Both the position numbers and the translations under genes were made by a program. This document shows, in pieces, positions 16,595 through 26,754 of a stretch of DNA of 64,000 nucleotides; within the stretch, counting starts at the first letter, position 1, and each line of letters starts with the position of its first letter. The notes under the pieces were generated by a model. That model did no database searches and was not told the DNA's origin. It worked only from the letters and a program-made list of their open reading frames with translations. Source of the stretch: Halolactibacillus miurensis (lineage in GTDB: Bacteria; Bacillota; Bacilli; Bacillales; Amphibacillaceae); the NCBI RefSeq assembly GCF_900116255.1, contig NZ_FPAI01000007.1, positions 1 through 64,000 of the forward strand. The letters are read 5' to 3'.

Positions 16595-17917
16595 TTATTG
16601 TTGCATTAATGCAATATCTTCTTTTAGTAATTCTACAGCTTCATCAAGTACTTCTTGTGGGTCTTCACCTTGAGAAATAAATGTTAAAGCATCTGCAATT
16701 GGTTCCCAAACTTTAGACATTTCAGGAATGTTTGGCATTGGGTGAGCATATTGCGTTTGATCAAAGATCGCTGCCATTAATTCATTATCAATTTCAACTT
16801 CTGTGTGTCCTGGAAGTTCACCAGCGACTTCAAAGTAAGTTGCTGAGCTGTCAGCGTTTGTTGCAAATAATGCTAATTCAGTTGCCCAATGTTGGTTCTC
16901 AGTGTAATAAGATACTAACCAACCTTTGTTACCAGAGAATGAATTTAATACTTCGCCATTGACTTCTGGTAAGATTGCGATACCTAAGTCATCGCCTAAA
17001 GCACCTTGGTAATCAGGAATAGCCCATGGTCCGTTAACAACCATACCGACTTTACCATCCATGAATAGACCGTTAATAACGTCTAAGTCAGCACCTTGTG
17101 GGATAAGACCTTCTTCAAACCATGATTGGATTGTTTCTGCACCAGCTACTGCACCTTCATTGTTTAAGCCAATATCAGATGGATCGTAGTTACCGTTATC
17201 ATCTTGTGCGAAGATGTAACCACCGTCACCAGTTAAGAATGGATAGGTGAAGTAGAAGTCTAATGCGTTCATCATGAAACCATATTCATCATTAGAAGCA
17301 TCTGTTAAGTCACGTGCAATTGTCATTAAGTCATCCATTGTTTTTGGTGGTTCTGGAACTAATGCTTTGTTGTAGAATAAAGCATATGTTTCAACAACGG
17401 CTGGAATACCGTATTGAATGCCTTCATAGTTGAATGCGTTGAACGCTTCTTGATTGTAACCTGATAATTGCGCTTGTTGTTCTTCAGTAAATTCTAACTC
17501 AGCTGCCACACCTTGTAAGTGAATATCTCCCATACGGTCATGTGGTTGGAAGAAAAGATCTGGACCTTGACCAGACGGACCATCTAAACCAATACCATCT
17601 AGTTGATCAAGCATGCTGTATGGTGTTACTTCAACTTCGATACCATACTCATCTGTAAAGCGAGCAAAGATTTCATCATAAGCATCTAATTGTTGCTCTT
17701 CGTCGTTTACCCAAACTTTTAATGATTCGGGTTTTTCTGGAAGATCTGATGATGCGTCATCGTCACCTTCACCTTCAGTATCTGATTGTTCTGAATCTGA
17801 TCCTGTGTCTGTACCACCATCATCTGTTGCCTCGTCATCGCCACTACAAGCGACTAAAAACATTGACAATACCAACATAAGTAAAGCTGTTAACCAAAAC
17901 GATTTACCTTTTAACAT
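16595..17917 (-). CDS. malE: Maltodextrin-binding lipoprotein, MalE-type
   Basis: 440 aa from the ATG at 17917, placed eight bases after GAGGGGG. A lipoprotein signal ends with LVAC (C24), followed by a strongly acidic Ser/Asp/Glu-rich linker. The mature part is an extracellular solute-binding protein of the maltose type, with segments DLFFQPHDRMGDI, GKVGMVVNGPWAIPDY and an Asn-Ala-Asp motif near the end. The acidic surface fits a salt-tolerant host. It captures maltodextrins and hands them to MalFG. First gene of the operon. Confidence 0.9.
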   Translation of the reverse strand: MLKGKSFWLTALLMLVLSMFLVACSGDDEATDDGGTDTGSDSEQSDTEGEGDDDASSDLPEKPESLKVWVNDEEQQLDAYDEIFARFTDEYGIEVEVTPYSMLDQLDGIGLDGPSGQGPDLFFQPHDRMGDIHLQGVAAELEFTEEQQAQLSGYNQEAFNAFNYEGIQYGIPAVVETYALFYNKALVPEPPKTMDDLMTIARDLTDASNDEYGFMMNALDFYFTYPFLTGDGGYIFAQDDNGNYDPSDIGLNNEGAVAGAETIQSWFEEGLIPQGADLDVINGLFMDGKVGMVVNGPWAIPDYQGALGDDLGIAILPEVNGEVLNSFSGNKGWLVSYYTENQHWATELALFATNADSSATYFEVAGELPGHTEVEIDNELMAAIFDQTQYAHPMPNIPEMSKVWEPIADALTFISQGEDPQEVLDEAVELLKEDIALMQQ

Positions 17918-18123
17918 GTGTGTTTCCCCCTCTAAAATGAGTGATATAAGTGTGCCTGTCACCTTGCCTTCTCTATCTCCCCTTACTTACGATGAATTAA
18001 ACCGTTTTCAAAAGATTTTCTAATAAACTGAAGTTTGGCAGCTTGCGTATGTAGCTTATTAGATGACGGAAGCAGGTGACCTGCTTGAACGATCCTTGCA
18101 ACCTCAGTCGCTTGCGCAAATTG

Positions 18124-18182
18124 TGAAATCGCTTGCACCGTTCAATAAATTCATTATACTATTAAACGCTTACAAATGACAA
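18124..18182 (-). promoter_or_regulatory. malE promoter with cre/LacI-type operators
   Basis: Minus strand: TTGTCA (18182-18177), 18-base spacer, TATAAT (18158-18153). A full cre match, TGAAATCGCTTGCA, lies just downstream (18124-18137). A weaker box at 18161-18174 (two mismatches) sits between -35 and -10. A third weak box, TGTAAACGCTTAAC, lies at 18212-18225 upstream. The set suggests strong carbon-source control shared with the amylopullulanase gene. Confidence 0.75.
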
Positions 18183-18246
18183 CCCCTTTTTAAAAAAAAG
18201 TTAAAAAATATTGTAAACGCTTAACGCATTGCTAATGCTAATTTTT

Positions 18247-20013
18247 TTATTCGACTAATCGGCCAGCTGTCGACTCTAATGAATTCACATTTGTTGTGAG
18301 TGCCTGCTGACGTTTGGCTTGATCTTCAATGATATTTGTGACTTCTTTAATCTTCTCTTGCAAACCGGTTGCACCATTCGCTAGTTCTGTCACAGACGAG
18401 GCCACATCTTCAATCGCCACGTTAATTTGTTCAACCGACTGATTAATCTCAGATTGTTCTTGTGTTAAGCGCGAATTATCGACAGCAATTGTTTCAAATA
18501 AGGCCGTGGATTGCTTTGTTTGATCCAAACTTTGATTTGTTTGGACTTCAAATGTTTCAAACGTCTTAACGACAGCTTCTACTTCTTCTAGTAAGGACGC
18601 CAGTACTTCTTTCGTTTGATCACTAAATGTATTTGTTCCTTGCGACAACTTTCTAATTTCATCTGCCACAACCGCAAAGGTCCGACCTTCTTTACCTGCT
18701 TTAGCTGCTTCAATGGACGCATTAATGGCTAATAGGTTCGTTTGATCGGCAATATCATCAATCCCTTGAATAAAGGAAGTAATGTGGTCTAACTTACTTT
18801 CAATCGAATCAATCCGTTGTTTAGTTGAATGTGTTTGTGTACTTAATGCATGCATGGTACTTTCTAATGCTGTCATTAAGTCTTTTCCATCATTTGAAAT
18901 TGTTTTCACTTCTTGTAAGCGTGTGTTCATGTGATGCATGGATGTTTGAATCTCTTCAGCTGATGCGGATACTTCTTCTGTTGTAGCAGAAATCGTCCCG
19001 GTTGAATCGGCTTGTTTTTCCATTTCTTCATTAAAAGTTTGCATCATCTGTTCAATGTCTTCCATTCCTTGCATTTGTTTATTCGATTGGGTAGCTGTTG
19101 TTTTTACAACATCAATCACTTCAGCTGCAACCATTTGACTTCGTTTCATTAACTGGTCAAGCCTCTCACCCATCTCACTTAATCGTAAATCAATTAAGCC
19201 AAATTCATCGTGACGTGATTGACCTTGTGTAAAGGTAAGATCGCCTTCATGGTAATGTTTAATACGGTCCATGACATAACGAACGCCGTGTTTTAAGCTA
19301 CTCGCAAAAAGCGTTAGACTTATAAGAGGGACGATAATTAACATGACTAGTGCGACCATGATAACGACACTTGATGTTTGCAGCGCTGACTCCATTTCTT
19401 CTGATACGGCTTCTCTATCTAATGCCAATTGTTCGACTATGCGGCTATTCACATTTTCAATCACTTGCAAGTTTCGCTCAATCACTGGCGTCACTCGCAT
19501 CGCAATTCGGTTTTGTTCATCCCCTACAAAGATACTCGTAAAGTTCTCATCATAAATACTGCGGTAATCAGCAATCGCTGTATCTAAATTGACAAAGTAA
19601 TTATGTAGCGGACTATCTTCATGAATGGTTTGATTAAGTTCATCAAAAATGACTCTTGCGTTACTGATACTAGATTCAGCATCTTCTGCCGCATTCTTAT
19701 CATAGCCTGATGACACAAGCTGATAATATTTAATGCTTGTTGTGTTGAGCTCGGTGACTAAATCAGAAAATTGTTGTTGGAAGCGCGCCGATTGATCAAG
19801 TGATTGACTTGCTTCTTCCACTTTCGAAGAATACGTGAAAATTACTGCTGCTGCGATTACACAAATGAATACAATGAGTGCAATTAAACCATACAGACGA
19901 TGAATCAACTTTCGATCTTTCACTTTCTTTTTTGTATTCGTTTTCATTTTGTCTTTACTAAAAAAACGAATTGGGTGCTCCTTTGTCTCTTTTTTCTTAC
20001 TGAACATTGTCAT
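18247..20013 (-). CDS. Methyl-accepting chemotaxis protein
   Basis: 588 aa. After a basic cytoplasmic start, a membrane helix at about 36-58, an extracellular helical bundle (about 59-215), a second helix (about 216-238), a HAMP domain and the long signalling coiled coil. The kinase-control hairpin tip reads [21 protein letters not shown], followed by [12 protein letters not shown]. It senses an extracellular ligand and signals through CheA/CheW. Its place behind the maltodextrin operon and a near-cre box upstream (20076-20089) make a sugar attractant plausible, but the ligand is unknown. Start: ATG after GGGGTGAGAGA. Confidence 0.92.
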   Translation of the reverse strand: MTMFSKKKETKEHPIRFFSKDKMKTNTKKKVKDRKLIHRLYGLIALIVFICVIAAAVIFTYSSKVEEASQSLDQSARFQQQFSDLVTELNTTSIKYYQLVSSGYDKNAAEDAESSISNARVIFDELNQTIHEDSPLHNYFVNLDTAIADYRSIYDENFTSIFVGDEQNRIAMRVTPVIERNLQVIENVNSRIVEQLALDREAVSEEMESALQTSSVVIMVALVMLIIVPLISLTLFASSLKHGVRYVMDRIKHYHEGDLTFTQGQSRHDEFGLIDLRLSEMGERLDQLMKRSQMVAAEVIDVVKTTATQSNKQMQGMEDIEQMMQTFNEEMEKQADSTGTISATTEEVSASAEEIQTSMHHMNTRLQEVKTISNDGKDLMTALESTMHALSTQTHSTKQRIDSIESKLDHITSFIQGIDDIADQTNLLAINASIEAAKAGKEGRTFAVVADEIRKLSQGTNTFSDQTKEVLASLLEEVEAVVKTFETFEVQTNQSLDQTKQSTALFETIAVDNSRLTQEQSEINQSVEQINVAIEDVASSVTELANGATGLQEKIKEVTNIIEDQAKRQQALTTNVNSLESTAGRLVE

Positions 20014-20075
20014 TCTCTCACCCCTATGCGTGTAATAAAAGTAATCGTTTAATTATTGATGTATTTCTTTGAGTG

Positions 20076-20089
20076 CGCAAACGATTCCA
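20076..20089. promoter_or_regulatory. Near-cre site upstream of the chemoreceptor gene
   Basis: CGCAAACGATTCCA departs from the cre consensus only at its first base and lies about 65 bases before the start. Apart from this and the ilvD terminator I see nothing else in the 418-base gap 20014-20431. Confidence 0.45.
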
Positions 20090-20325
20090 TAGGAGTAGCA
20101 TACCATTTTTTTATAAAAAAGACCATACCTTTTTTACTACAACCACATCCTTTTTTCCGATAATTCCCTTCACAACGTGTGTATTGACCATAGTAACCCT
20201 TCTCATATCAACGTCTTTATAAATTATTTTAATTAACGTCTAATTAAAGTATAGGGGAATCATCTCCACATCACAATATCATATTCTACTAAGAAATCAG
20301 TGGATTCTTATATTGTCTAAACAAG

Positions 20326-20378
20326 CAAAAAAGCCCGCAACAAAGCGGATGAACCGCCTATTAAGACGATTCACCCGC
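20326..20378 (-). terminator. Intrinsic terminator of ilvD
   Basis: Minus strand: 14-bp stem GCGGGTGAATCGTC / GGCGGTTCATCCGC with loop TTAATA, then TTTGTTGCGGGCTTTTTT. Confidence 0.8.
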
Positions 20379-20431
20379 AAGATATTCTTATACTGATTCT
20401 ATTTATAATGTTTTTTAAATTCTATCTATTG

Positions 20432-22117
20432 TTACGCATCATGAAATCGATCGGTAACCGCACCTAACGAGCTACAGCTGACATTATGCGCATATTTACC
20501 TAAAACCCCGCGCTGATACAGTTGCGGTCGTTCCCATTTTTCGAAGCGCCGCTCAATCTCTGCTTCATCTACATGTAAGGTGAGCTCTTGTGTAACGGAA
20601 TCTATGGTAATCTCATCATTCTCTTCAACGACCGCAATTAAGCCACCATCCATGAGTTCTGGTGCGATATGACCAACGACGAGGCCATGTGTTCCTCCTG
20701 AGAAGCGGCCGTCAGTGAGTAGCGCCACTTTTTCTCCTAAGCCTTTACCTACAAGAATCGCAGAAATCGACAACATCTCCGGCATACCCGGTCCGCCTTT
20801 TGGTCCGACACCACGAATGATTAAACAATCACCTGGTTTAATCTCATTATTCATCACCGCCTCAGTCGCCGCTTTTTCTGATTCAAAGACGCGCGCAGGG
20901 CCGCGGTGGTGGGTGACTTTTACCCCTGAGACTTTGGCGACTGCTCCGCGCGGAGCTAAATTACCTTTAAGTATGACAAGCGGTCCCGTTTTACGGTAAG
21001 GATGTTCAAATGGCCGGATAATATCTTGACCTGCTGCAAAATGCGGAAAATCTTCAAGGTTTTCCTTTAATGTTTTACCCGTCACAGTTAAACAATCCCC
21101 GTGGAGATAACCATGCTCAAGTAATAACTTCATCACAGCCGGTACCCCACCAATTTTAAATAAGTCTTCCATGACATATTTTCCACTCGGCTTTAAGTCA
21201 GCTAAGTGTGGGACTGTTTTTTGGAGTCGGTCAAAATCATCAATCGTAATATCGACATCAATCGTATTCGCAATCGCCAGTATGTGTAGGACCGCATTCG
21301 TTGACCCACCAAGTGCCATGACGACCGTGATCGCATTTTCAAAAGCCTCTTTTGTCATAATGTCTTTCGGATAAATGCCTTTTTCTAATAAGTGATAGAC
21401 GGCTTCACCGGCACGCAAGACATCCTCATACTTTTCTTTTGATTCCGCAGGATTTGAAGAACTGCCAGGAAGGCTCATCCCCATCGCTTCTACCGCGCTC
21501 GCCATCGTATTTGCGGTATACATCCCGCCGCAACTCCCTGCACCAGGACAAGCCGCACATTCAATGCCGTGTAATTCTTCACCTGAAATATCTCCGTTAT
21601 TATGTTTGCCAACCCCTTCAAAAACAGAGACAATGTCTAACTTTTCGCCATTTCGATAACCAGGAGCAATTGTACCGCCATAAACGAATACAGCTGGTAC
21701 GTCCGTCCGACTGATCGCCATCATACAACCCGGTATATTTTTATCACAGCCACCAATCGCGACATAGGCATCTAAATTTTCCGCTTGAATCACCGTTTCA
21801 ATTGAATCGGCAATCACATCACGACTCGGCAAACTAAAGCGCATCCCTTGGGTCCCCATGGAAATACCATCAGAGACCGTAATAGAATTGAAAATCATGC
21901 CGGTCGCACCATTTTTCACAACACCCTCCTTGGCTTTTTCAGCTAAACTATTTAAATGAATGTTACACGGGGTAACTTCGCTCCATGTACTGGCGATACC
22001 TATCATTGGTTGTTTAAAGGATTGATCGGTTAACCCAACCGCACGAAGCATGGCACGATTTGGTGCTCGTGTTGTTTCATCAAAGACATGACTCTTGATT
22101 CGTAAATCTTTCTCCAT
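20432..22117 (-). CDS. ilvD: Dihydroxy-acid dehydratase
   Basis: About 561 aa, the normal length of IlvD. Iron-sulfur cysteines are seen in [12 protein letters not shown] and [18 protein letters not shown]; other conserved blocks are GASWSEV-like [22 protein letters not shown] and [11 protein letters not shown]. It converts 2,3-dihydroxy-isovalerate and its homologue to the 2-keto acids in valine, isoleucine and pantothenate synthesis. No other ilv or leu genes flank it, so it is a stand-alone copy. Start: ATG at 22117, eight bases behind GGAG; the GTG at 22126 is too close to that site. No T-box is visible upstream. Confidence 0.95.
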   Translation of the reverse strand: MEKDLRIKSHVFDETTRAPNRAMLRAVGLTDQSFKQPMIGIASTWSEVTPCNIHLNSLAEKAKEGVVKNGATGMIFNSITVSDGISMGTQGMRFSLPSRDVIADSIETVIQAENLDAYVAIGGCDKNIPGCMMAISRTDVPAVFVYGGTIAPGYRNGEKLDIVSVFEGVGKHNNGDISGEELHGIECAACPGAGSCGGMYTANTMASAVEAMGMSLPGSSSNPAESKEKYEDVLRAGEAVYHLLEKGIYPKDIMTKEAFENAITVVMALGGSTNAVLHILAIANTIDVDITIDDFDRLQKTVPHLADLKPSGKYVMEDLFKIGGVPAVMKLLLEHGYLHGDCLTVTGKTLKENLEDFPHFAAGQDIIRPFEHPYRKTGPLVILKGNLAPRGAVAKVSGVKVTHHRGPARVFESEKAATEAVMNNEIKPGDCLIIRGVGPKGGPGMPEMLSISAILVGKGLGEKVALLTDGRFSGGTHGLVVGHIAPELMDGGLIAVVEENDEITIDSVTQELTLHVDEAEIERRFEKWERPQLYQRGVLGKYAHNVSCSSLGAVTDRFHDA

Positions 22118-22256
22118 CACGTTCACTCCATTCCTTTTTCTTTAACTATAACGTGTACTGCATGAATTTTCAAACTTTTATGTCAATTCATCAGATTTTC
22201 TGTCTCTTATCATTCTCCGACTTATATTCTACCGATATAGAAAATAAATAATACAC

Positions 22257-22291
22257 TAAAAAGACTCATCGTCACCGGTGAGTCTTTTTAG
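22257..22291. terminator. Bidirectional terminator after the PHP gene
   Basis: AAAAAGACTCA(T)CG / CGGTGAGTCTTTTT, with A and T runs on both sides. It serves the minus-strand gene ending at 22299. Confidence 0.8.
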
Positions 22292-22298
22292 ATTCATA

Positions 22299-23057
22299 TT
22301 AAGCCGTGACTTCGACTAAACGTTTTAAATATTTCTTAGCCACTGTCGCACCTTTGACACGTACAGGTAAACTTGGATCAATAATCACTTGCACCTGATG
22401 ATTAATGACCGCGTCTTTTAACGCTTCGATCGTAACGACGTCATGAAGCGTATTATAAATGACCCCGTACTGTAGAAAATGATGCGTATCACTTCCGCCA
22501 ACGATTGGTAAGTTTAGCCGATGTGCTACGTCAGTTAATTTCGCTTGGTAATTCGCCATATCATAACTAAACAGGTCCTTTCCATTTAGATCTAACGCAT
22601 CGAAATACTGTAGTTGTTGATCCGTTAAATGAATCAGCGGGGTTGATTCACGGTAGAAATGCGCACCAATAAATAAACAATTGTTTGCCTTTACCCATTC
22701 ATTTAATTGATCAATGGAAAGGAAGTGACCTTTTGTTGTGTAAGGCTCTAACTGTTCCCGAATTGTTCGAATTGATTGGCGTTGACCAATGACAAGCGTA
22801 TGTCCGCCTTCCTTTACATCGACTTCCATCCCAGGAAAGACTTTAAATCCCTTAACCTCATAATAGTCATCGATATATGGATAATGCGCATCTAAGTAAT
22901 CGTACACATCAAAGAAACAAATCGTATTAAAATGTTCGGTTAAACAAATCGCGTCGAGTCCGTTTAACTTCGCCTCCTCAATCATTTGTTCAAAGTAGTC
23001 CGGATGAAAAGCTGATTTTTTTGATATTTTTACATGGCTATGAAAATCTATATGCAT
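22299..23057 (-). CDS. PHP-domain phosphoesterase-like protein
   Basis: 252 aa. The PHP fold shows its first metal motif HIDFHSH at the N-terminus, then CLTEHFN, a glutamate in FPGMEVDV, a histidine in FIGAHFYRES and the last motif GGSDTHHF. These metal ligands are those of the histidinol-phosphatase/PHP family that hydrolyses phosphoesters. No nucleotide-binding extension is present. Substrate unknown; it follows the ECF transporter genes with a 130-base gap and may or may not share their transcript. Confidence 0.82.
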   Translation of the reverse strand: MHIDFHSHVKISKKSAFHPDYFEQMIEEAKLNGLDAICLTEHFNTICFFDVYDYLDAHYPYIDDYYEVKGFKVFPGMEVDVKEGGHTLVIGQRQSIRTIREQLEPYTTKGHFLSIDQLNEWVKANNCLFIGAHFYRESTPLIHLTDQQLQYFDALDLNGKDLFSYDMANYQAKLTDVAHRLNLPIVGGSDTHHFLQYGVIYNTLHDVVTIEALKDAVINHQVQVIIDPSLPVRVKGATVAKKYLKRLVEVTA

Positions 23058-23189
23058 ATGGACACGTCCTTATCATTAATATTTGATCATTTATATTATC
23101 TGTTTCCTTCTTATAGAGATTACTCAGTCCCTCATATGACTGCATCATACATTATCCGTTTGTTGATGGGATCGTAACCAAAGCATGAG

Positions 23190-23999
23190 CTAACTGAGCC
23201 ATATCAAGGCGATAAAGTAACTGATACTTAAGCTAAAGAACAACACATCACGTCTTTTAATAGTTAAATGTTGCAGTTTTAACTGTTTTACTTTTGGGTG
23301 GTTAAATCCGTATAAACTTCCCTTTGATTCAAGTGCTTCGACCATCGTCCGCGAACGTTTCGCTACAGACAACATAAGCGGATAAAACGACTTAATTAAT
23401 AGTTTGATATAATAGAAGAGATGCCGGCTATAAAAAAGCCCTTTTTTCGCAGGTTTTTTTCCTCGTAATCGGTAGGATAAAAAGATATGATGGTATTCCT
23501 CGACTAACGTCGGCAACATACGATACGCATAACCAATACTAAATGAGACTTGACCAGGGACGCCAATTTTTAACAACCCATCACTCAACTTCTCCGGTGA
23601 CATGGAACAAAATACAACGATACTCGCCATCGAGATAACCGATAATTTTAGGGTGAGTTTTAACAGTGGCAACATCGCCGTGACGTTTCCACCGAAAAAT
23701 AACCCGACAATGAGATAAGACCCACCTTGGGTGAGTAACCCGAGCGTTAAAATAAAAATAATGAGCGGGCTTACTTTCGCCATAATCGTTAATACGACAA
23801 GAAAAGCGGCTAACCCAATCAAGACTGGGGTTGAGTGGATAAAAAACGGCACCACGCCAAAGACTAAATACCAAAGGAATAACGTCCGCGGATCTAAGCG
23901 TTGTAAAAACGTATGGTGGTAGCCATAGGCTGTATTTAAAAGTTCTATTTTAACTTGTTCGATTGACAGTTTATCTGTCAATGTTTTTACCACATCCAT
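23190..23999 (-). CDS. ECF transporter T component
   Basis: 269 aa with five to six membrane helices. It has the coupling-helix signatures of EcfT: SYRLRGKKPAKKG-like and KRSRTMVEALESKG, the ARG/ARS-type motifs that contact the ATPase. It joins ATPase and S component to energise vitamin or metabolite uptake. The start directly abuts the ATPase stop, indicating co-translation. Confidence 0.9.
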   Translation of the reverse strand: MDVVKTLTDKLSIEQVKIELLNTAYGYHHTFLQRLDPRTLFLWYLVFGVVPFFIHSTPVLIGLAAFLVVLTIMAKVSPLIIFILTLGLLTQGGSYLIVGLFFGGNVTAMLPLLKLTLKLSVISMASIVVFCSMSPEKLSDGLLKIGVPGQVSFSIGYAYRMLPTLVEEYHHIFLSYRLRGKKPAKKGLFYSRHLFYYIKLLIKSFYPLMLSVAKRSRTMVEALESKGSLYGFNHPKVKQLKLQHLTIKRRDVLFFSLSISYFIALIWLS

Positions 24000-25685
24000 T
24001 TACATCACCTCTCGTTGTAAACAATCGATAAACATTTGTTGGTTTTTCATTAAGGGCAATTTGAGTCGTCGAGACAATTCTACGATTTCTGGTAAAATAA
24101 TGCCGGCTTTATTTAAGACATGATAATCACCGACTAATTGTTCTGGCAATCCGTCGAAAATAATCTGACCGTTATTTAACACGATGACACGACTGGCCCA
24201 ATCAAACACGAGCGACACGTCATGCGTAGCCATCACAATCGTTTTTTCTTCCCCTGTCTGACTTTGCATGAGTCGTTTCACATGTTGTTTTGCGGCCATA
24301 TCAAGTGTGGCTGTTGGTTCATCCAACAACAATAACTTTGGTGACATCCCTTCACCAATGGCTAGTGACGTGCGTCGCATCTGCCCGCCGCTAAGCAGTC
24401 GCGCATCACGCGATTTAAGTGACGTTAAATCAAACCGTTCTAATAACCTAGCGACACGTTGATCTAAATCTTTAACATGTCTCATCTTTAAAAAGTAGCC
24501 GATATCTTTTTCTACACTATCGTCAATAAACATATGTTCCGGATTTTGATGAATGTAAGTCACATACTCGGCTAATTGTTCAGGTGACTGTTGACTGATG
24601 TCTTCGTTAAATATCTCAATTTGACCGGCTTTCGGTTTCATTTGGCCGGTTAACAACTTCATTAAAGTGGATTTTCCTGCTCCGTTATTGCCGATTAAGG
24701 CCACCCGTTCTCCTTGATAGAGGGTGAGGTCGAGCTGGTCAAATACTTGATGGGTTGTTTTTTCAAGTGACTGATAATGAAACGAGACACCTTGGAGCTG
24801 AACAGCTACGTCGTTATTCTCTTCTGGAGCTATTTCAACTTTGTTTTCTTCTACTTGTTTTAATAATGGCTTAAAGTAACTTTCTGCTTCATCAATCGTC
24901 AGCGGCAGCGGCTGATCATGCCAATGCATCGCTCGAGCCATCATTGTGACCTCTGGCGGATACACACCTGCTTGTGAGAGTAAGGCATCATTTTCTAGCG
25001 CTTCCCGGACTGGTGTATGAGCTAGAACTTCACCCTCACACATTAAAATGACTTCTTCAGCATAACGGGCAACAAACGAGGCATGATGCTCAATCACAAT
25101 AACCGTTTTTCCTTGTTGATGCAGCGCTTGTAATTGTTTATAGATGACCTCCGCATGAAAGGGATCGAGTTGACTGACCGGTTCATCAACAATGATAATA
25201 TCCGGGTCTAAACTTAAAATCCCACTCAGCGCCAGTAAATGCTTTTGACCACCACTGAGTTGCCAAATGTAACGGTCTTTTAGATGACTTATGGCCATAA
25301 GTTCAAGCGCCCTTTCTCCTCTTCTTTTAAAGTCACTCAGCCCAAAGTGCAACGGTGCAAAACAAGCGTCATCTAATACTCTTGGACTCACCAGTTGATT
25401 CTCAAAGTCCTGATACACATACCCAACGTGTTTAGATAACTCTGACACCGACACTTTTGTTGTATCATGACCATTAACGGTTGTCTTACCCGCATAGTCG
25501 CCCACATAGTAATGAGGAATAAGACCATTCAAACATTTACAGAGCGTACTTTTCCCACTACCGTTGCCACCCATAATCGCCACAAACGTCCCTTCTTTAA
25601 TCGATAGCGTCACATTTTTAAGCTGTGGACTGTTCTGCCCTGGATAAGTGAAGGTCACGTCTGTCATCGTTAATTGATGTGTCAT
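24000..25685 (-). CDS. ECF transporter fused double ATPase
   Basis: 561 aa with two complete ABC domains in one chain. First: Walker A GGNGSGKST, signature LSGGQKHL, Walker B IIIVDEP. Second: Walker A GNNGAGKST, signature LSGGQMRR, Walker B LLLLDEP. This is the YkoD-like fused arrangement rather than separate EcfA1/EcfA2, typical of dedicated (group I) ECF transporters. Start chosen: ATG at 25685, nine bases after GGAGG and overlapping the S-component stop; the longer frame to 25766 lies inside the S gene. Confidence 0.92.
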   Translation of the reverse strand: MTHQLTMTDVTFTYPGQNSPQLKNVTLSIKEGTFVAIMGGNGSGKSTLCKCLNGLIPHYYVGDYAGKTTVNGHDTTKVSVSELSKHVGYVYQDFENQLVSPRVLDDACFAPLHFGLSDFKRRGERALELMAISHLKDRYIWQLSGGQKHLLALSGILSLDPDIIIVDEPVSQLDPFHAEVIYKQLQALHQQGKTVIVIEHHASFVARYAEEVILMCEGEVLAHTPVREALENDALLSQAGVYPPEVTMMARAMHWHDQPLPLTIDEAESYFKPLLKQVEENKVEIAPEENNDVAVQLQGVSFHYQSLEKTTHQVFDQLDLTLYQGERVALIGNNGAGKSTLMKLLTGQMKPKAGQIEIFNEDISQQSPEQLAEYVTYIHQNPEHMFIDDSVEKDIGYFLKMRHVKDLDQRVARLLERFDLTSLKSRDARLLSGGQMRRTSLAIGEGMSPKLLLLDEPTATLDMAAKQHVKRLMQSQTGEEKTIVMATHDVSLVFDWASRVIVLNNGQIIFDGLPEQLVGDYHVLNKAGIILPEIVELSRRLKLPLMKNQQMFIDCLQREVM

Positions 25686-25686
25686 G

Positions 25687-26559
25687 TTAAACAACCTCCG
25701 AATAACCGTCAGTGTCTTTTCGTCCTTTGCGTTTGACCAAATAGCTAACAACAACAAGGGCGACAATGACCGGTATAGCCATCATTGGAAAGACAATCCA
25801 CTCACCAAAACGGTCCACGAGCGGGGCTTCCCACTCCCAACCAAACGTCGTTTCTGATAAATACTCAAATAAGAAACTTAAACTACCGAGAACGACCGTC
25901 GCGAGTACAAACGGTACGGTAACAATGTCTGATAAGCCAAGTTGTAAATCATTCTTTCGTGGCTTCATCCCTAACAAAGGCTCAATCTTACCGTAGAGTC
26001 TTGGTACAAGGTATAGCGTGGGGAGTAAGGCGAACAAAATACCTGAAAACAGCACGTCGTTTAAAAATGCAAGTCCTTCAATCACGACAACACTTTCTGC
26101 CAAACCTTCGACCGCTTCTAATTCTTCAACCCCCACCCATACTTTTAAAATATCAACACTCATACTTATAAACTGGTGCAGGATTACACCAACCATCGCT
26201 CCAAGCGCGACTTGTTTTTTATTTTCCGGGTTACGGACACTGACCCCTGCAATAAAAATCGCCAGTGAAAAGGCGATAAACTTCTCTAACTCACCAATCC
26301 CACCAAACTGCCCTAGCATAATCTCACCGAAGATCACCTCACCTAAACTTGCGCCAATAGCCGCGTATAAGGGATGGAAAATCATCGCTAAGCTAAGAGG
26401 AATAAAAGCAAAGTACTCAACCGACAATTCAATCGGCCCTAAGTAAAACTTCGGAATAAGTTCGGTGATCATGTTAGATAGTCCGTAAAGCGACATCGAC
26501 AAAATAAACACCATCATTTTTTGTGACTGTGTTAAAGTAAAGCGTTGATGTGTATTCAA
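25687..26559 (-). CDS. ECF transporter substrate-binding (S) component, substrate unknown
   Basis: 290 aa. Residues about 12-195 form the six-helix S-component core (YGLSNMITELIP, FGEIMLGQFGGIGELEKF), followed by an unusual C-terminal extension with two more helices (about 212-285) and a basic tail. No vitamin-specific motif is recognisable, and no riboswitch is seen in the leader 26560-26750. The divergent RpiR-type regulator hints at a sugar-phosphate-related or amino-sugar signal, but that is inference. First gene of the ECF operon. Confidence 0.82.
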   Translation of the reverse strand: MNTHQRFTLTQSQKMMVFILSMSLYGLSNMITELIPKFYLGPIELSVEYFAFIPLSLAMIFHPLYAAIGASLGEVIFGEIMLGQFGGIGELEKFIAFSLAIFIAGVSVRNPENKKQVALGAMVGVILHQFISMSVDILKVWVGVEELEAVEGLAESVVVIEGLAFLNDVLFSGILFALLPTLYLVPRLYGKIEPLLGMKPRKNDLQLGLSDIVTVPFVLATVVLGSLSFLFEYLSETTFGWEWEAPLVDRFGEWIVFPMMAIPVIVALVVVSYLVKRKGRKDTDGYSEVV

Positions 26560-26713
26560 ATGAAACAGCTCCTTTAATTAAGTGATACGTTAAGTATATC
26601 GGTCGGAGATGAAGCTAGTATATGAGTCATGTAAAGACGCTGTAAAATATTGTGCATCTTTAAACATTATGTAAAGTTTCTTACATTCCCGCTTTTCACT
26701 GCACGGATTTTGC

Positions 26714-26719
26714 TATAAT
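26714..26719 (+). promoter_or_regulatory. -10 of the rpiR-type gene
   Basis: TATAAT at 26714-26719 in TTTTGCTATAATG, with a weak -35 about 17 bases upstream (CTTTTCAC). It is 36 bases before the start codon. Confidence 0.6.
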
Positions 26720-26754
26720 GACGCTACATACCGTTATGATAAGGAGCGAAATAA

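Noticed and set aside
22118-22260. T-box or attenuator upstream of ilvD
   Set aside because: The leader is too short and has no T-box sequence or specifier structure.
26560-26754. Vitamin riboswitch before the ECF operon
   Set aside because: No thiamin, cobalamin, FMN, preQ1 or THF core could be found on the minus strand.
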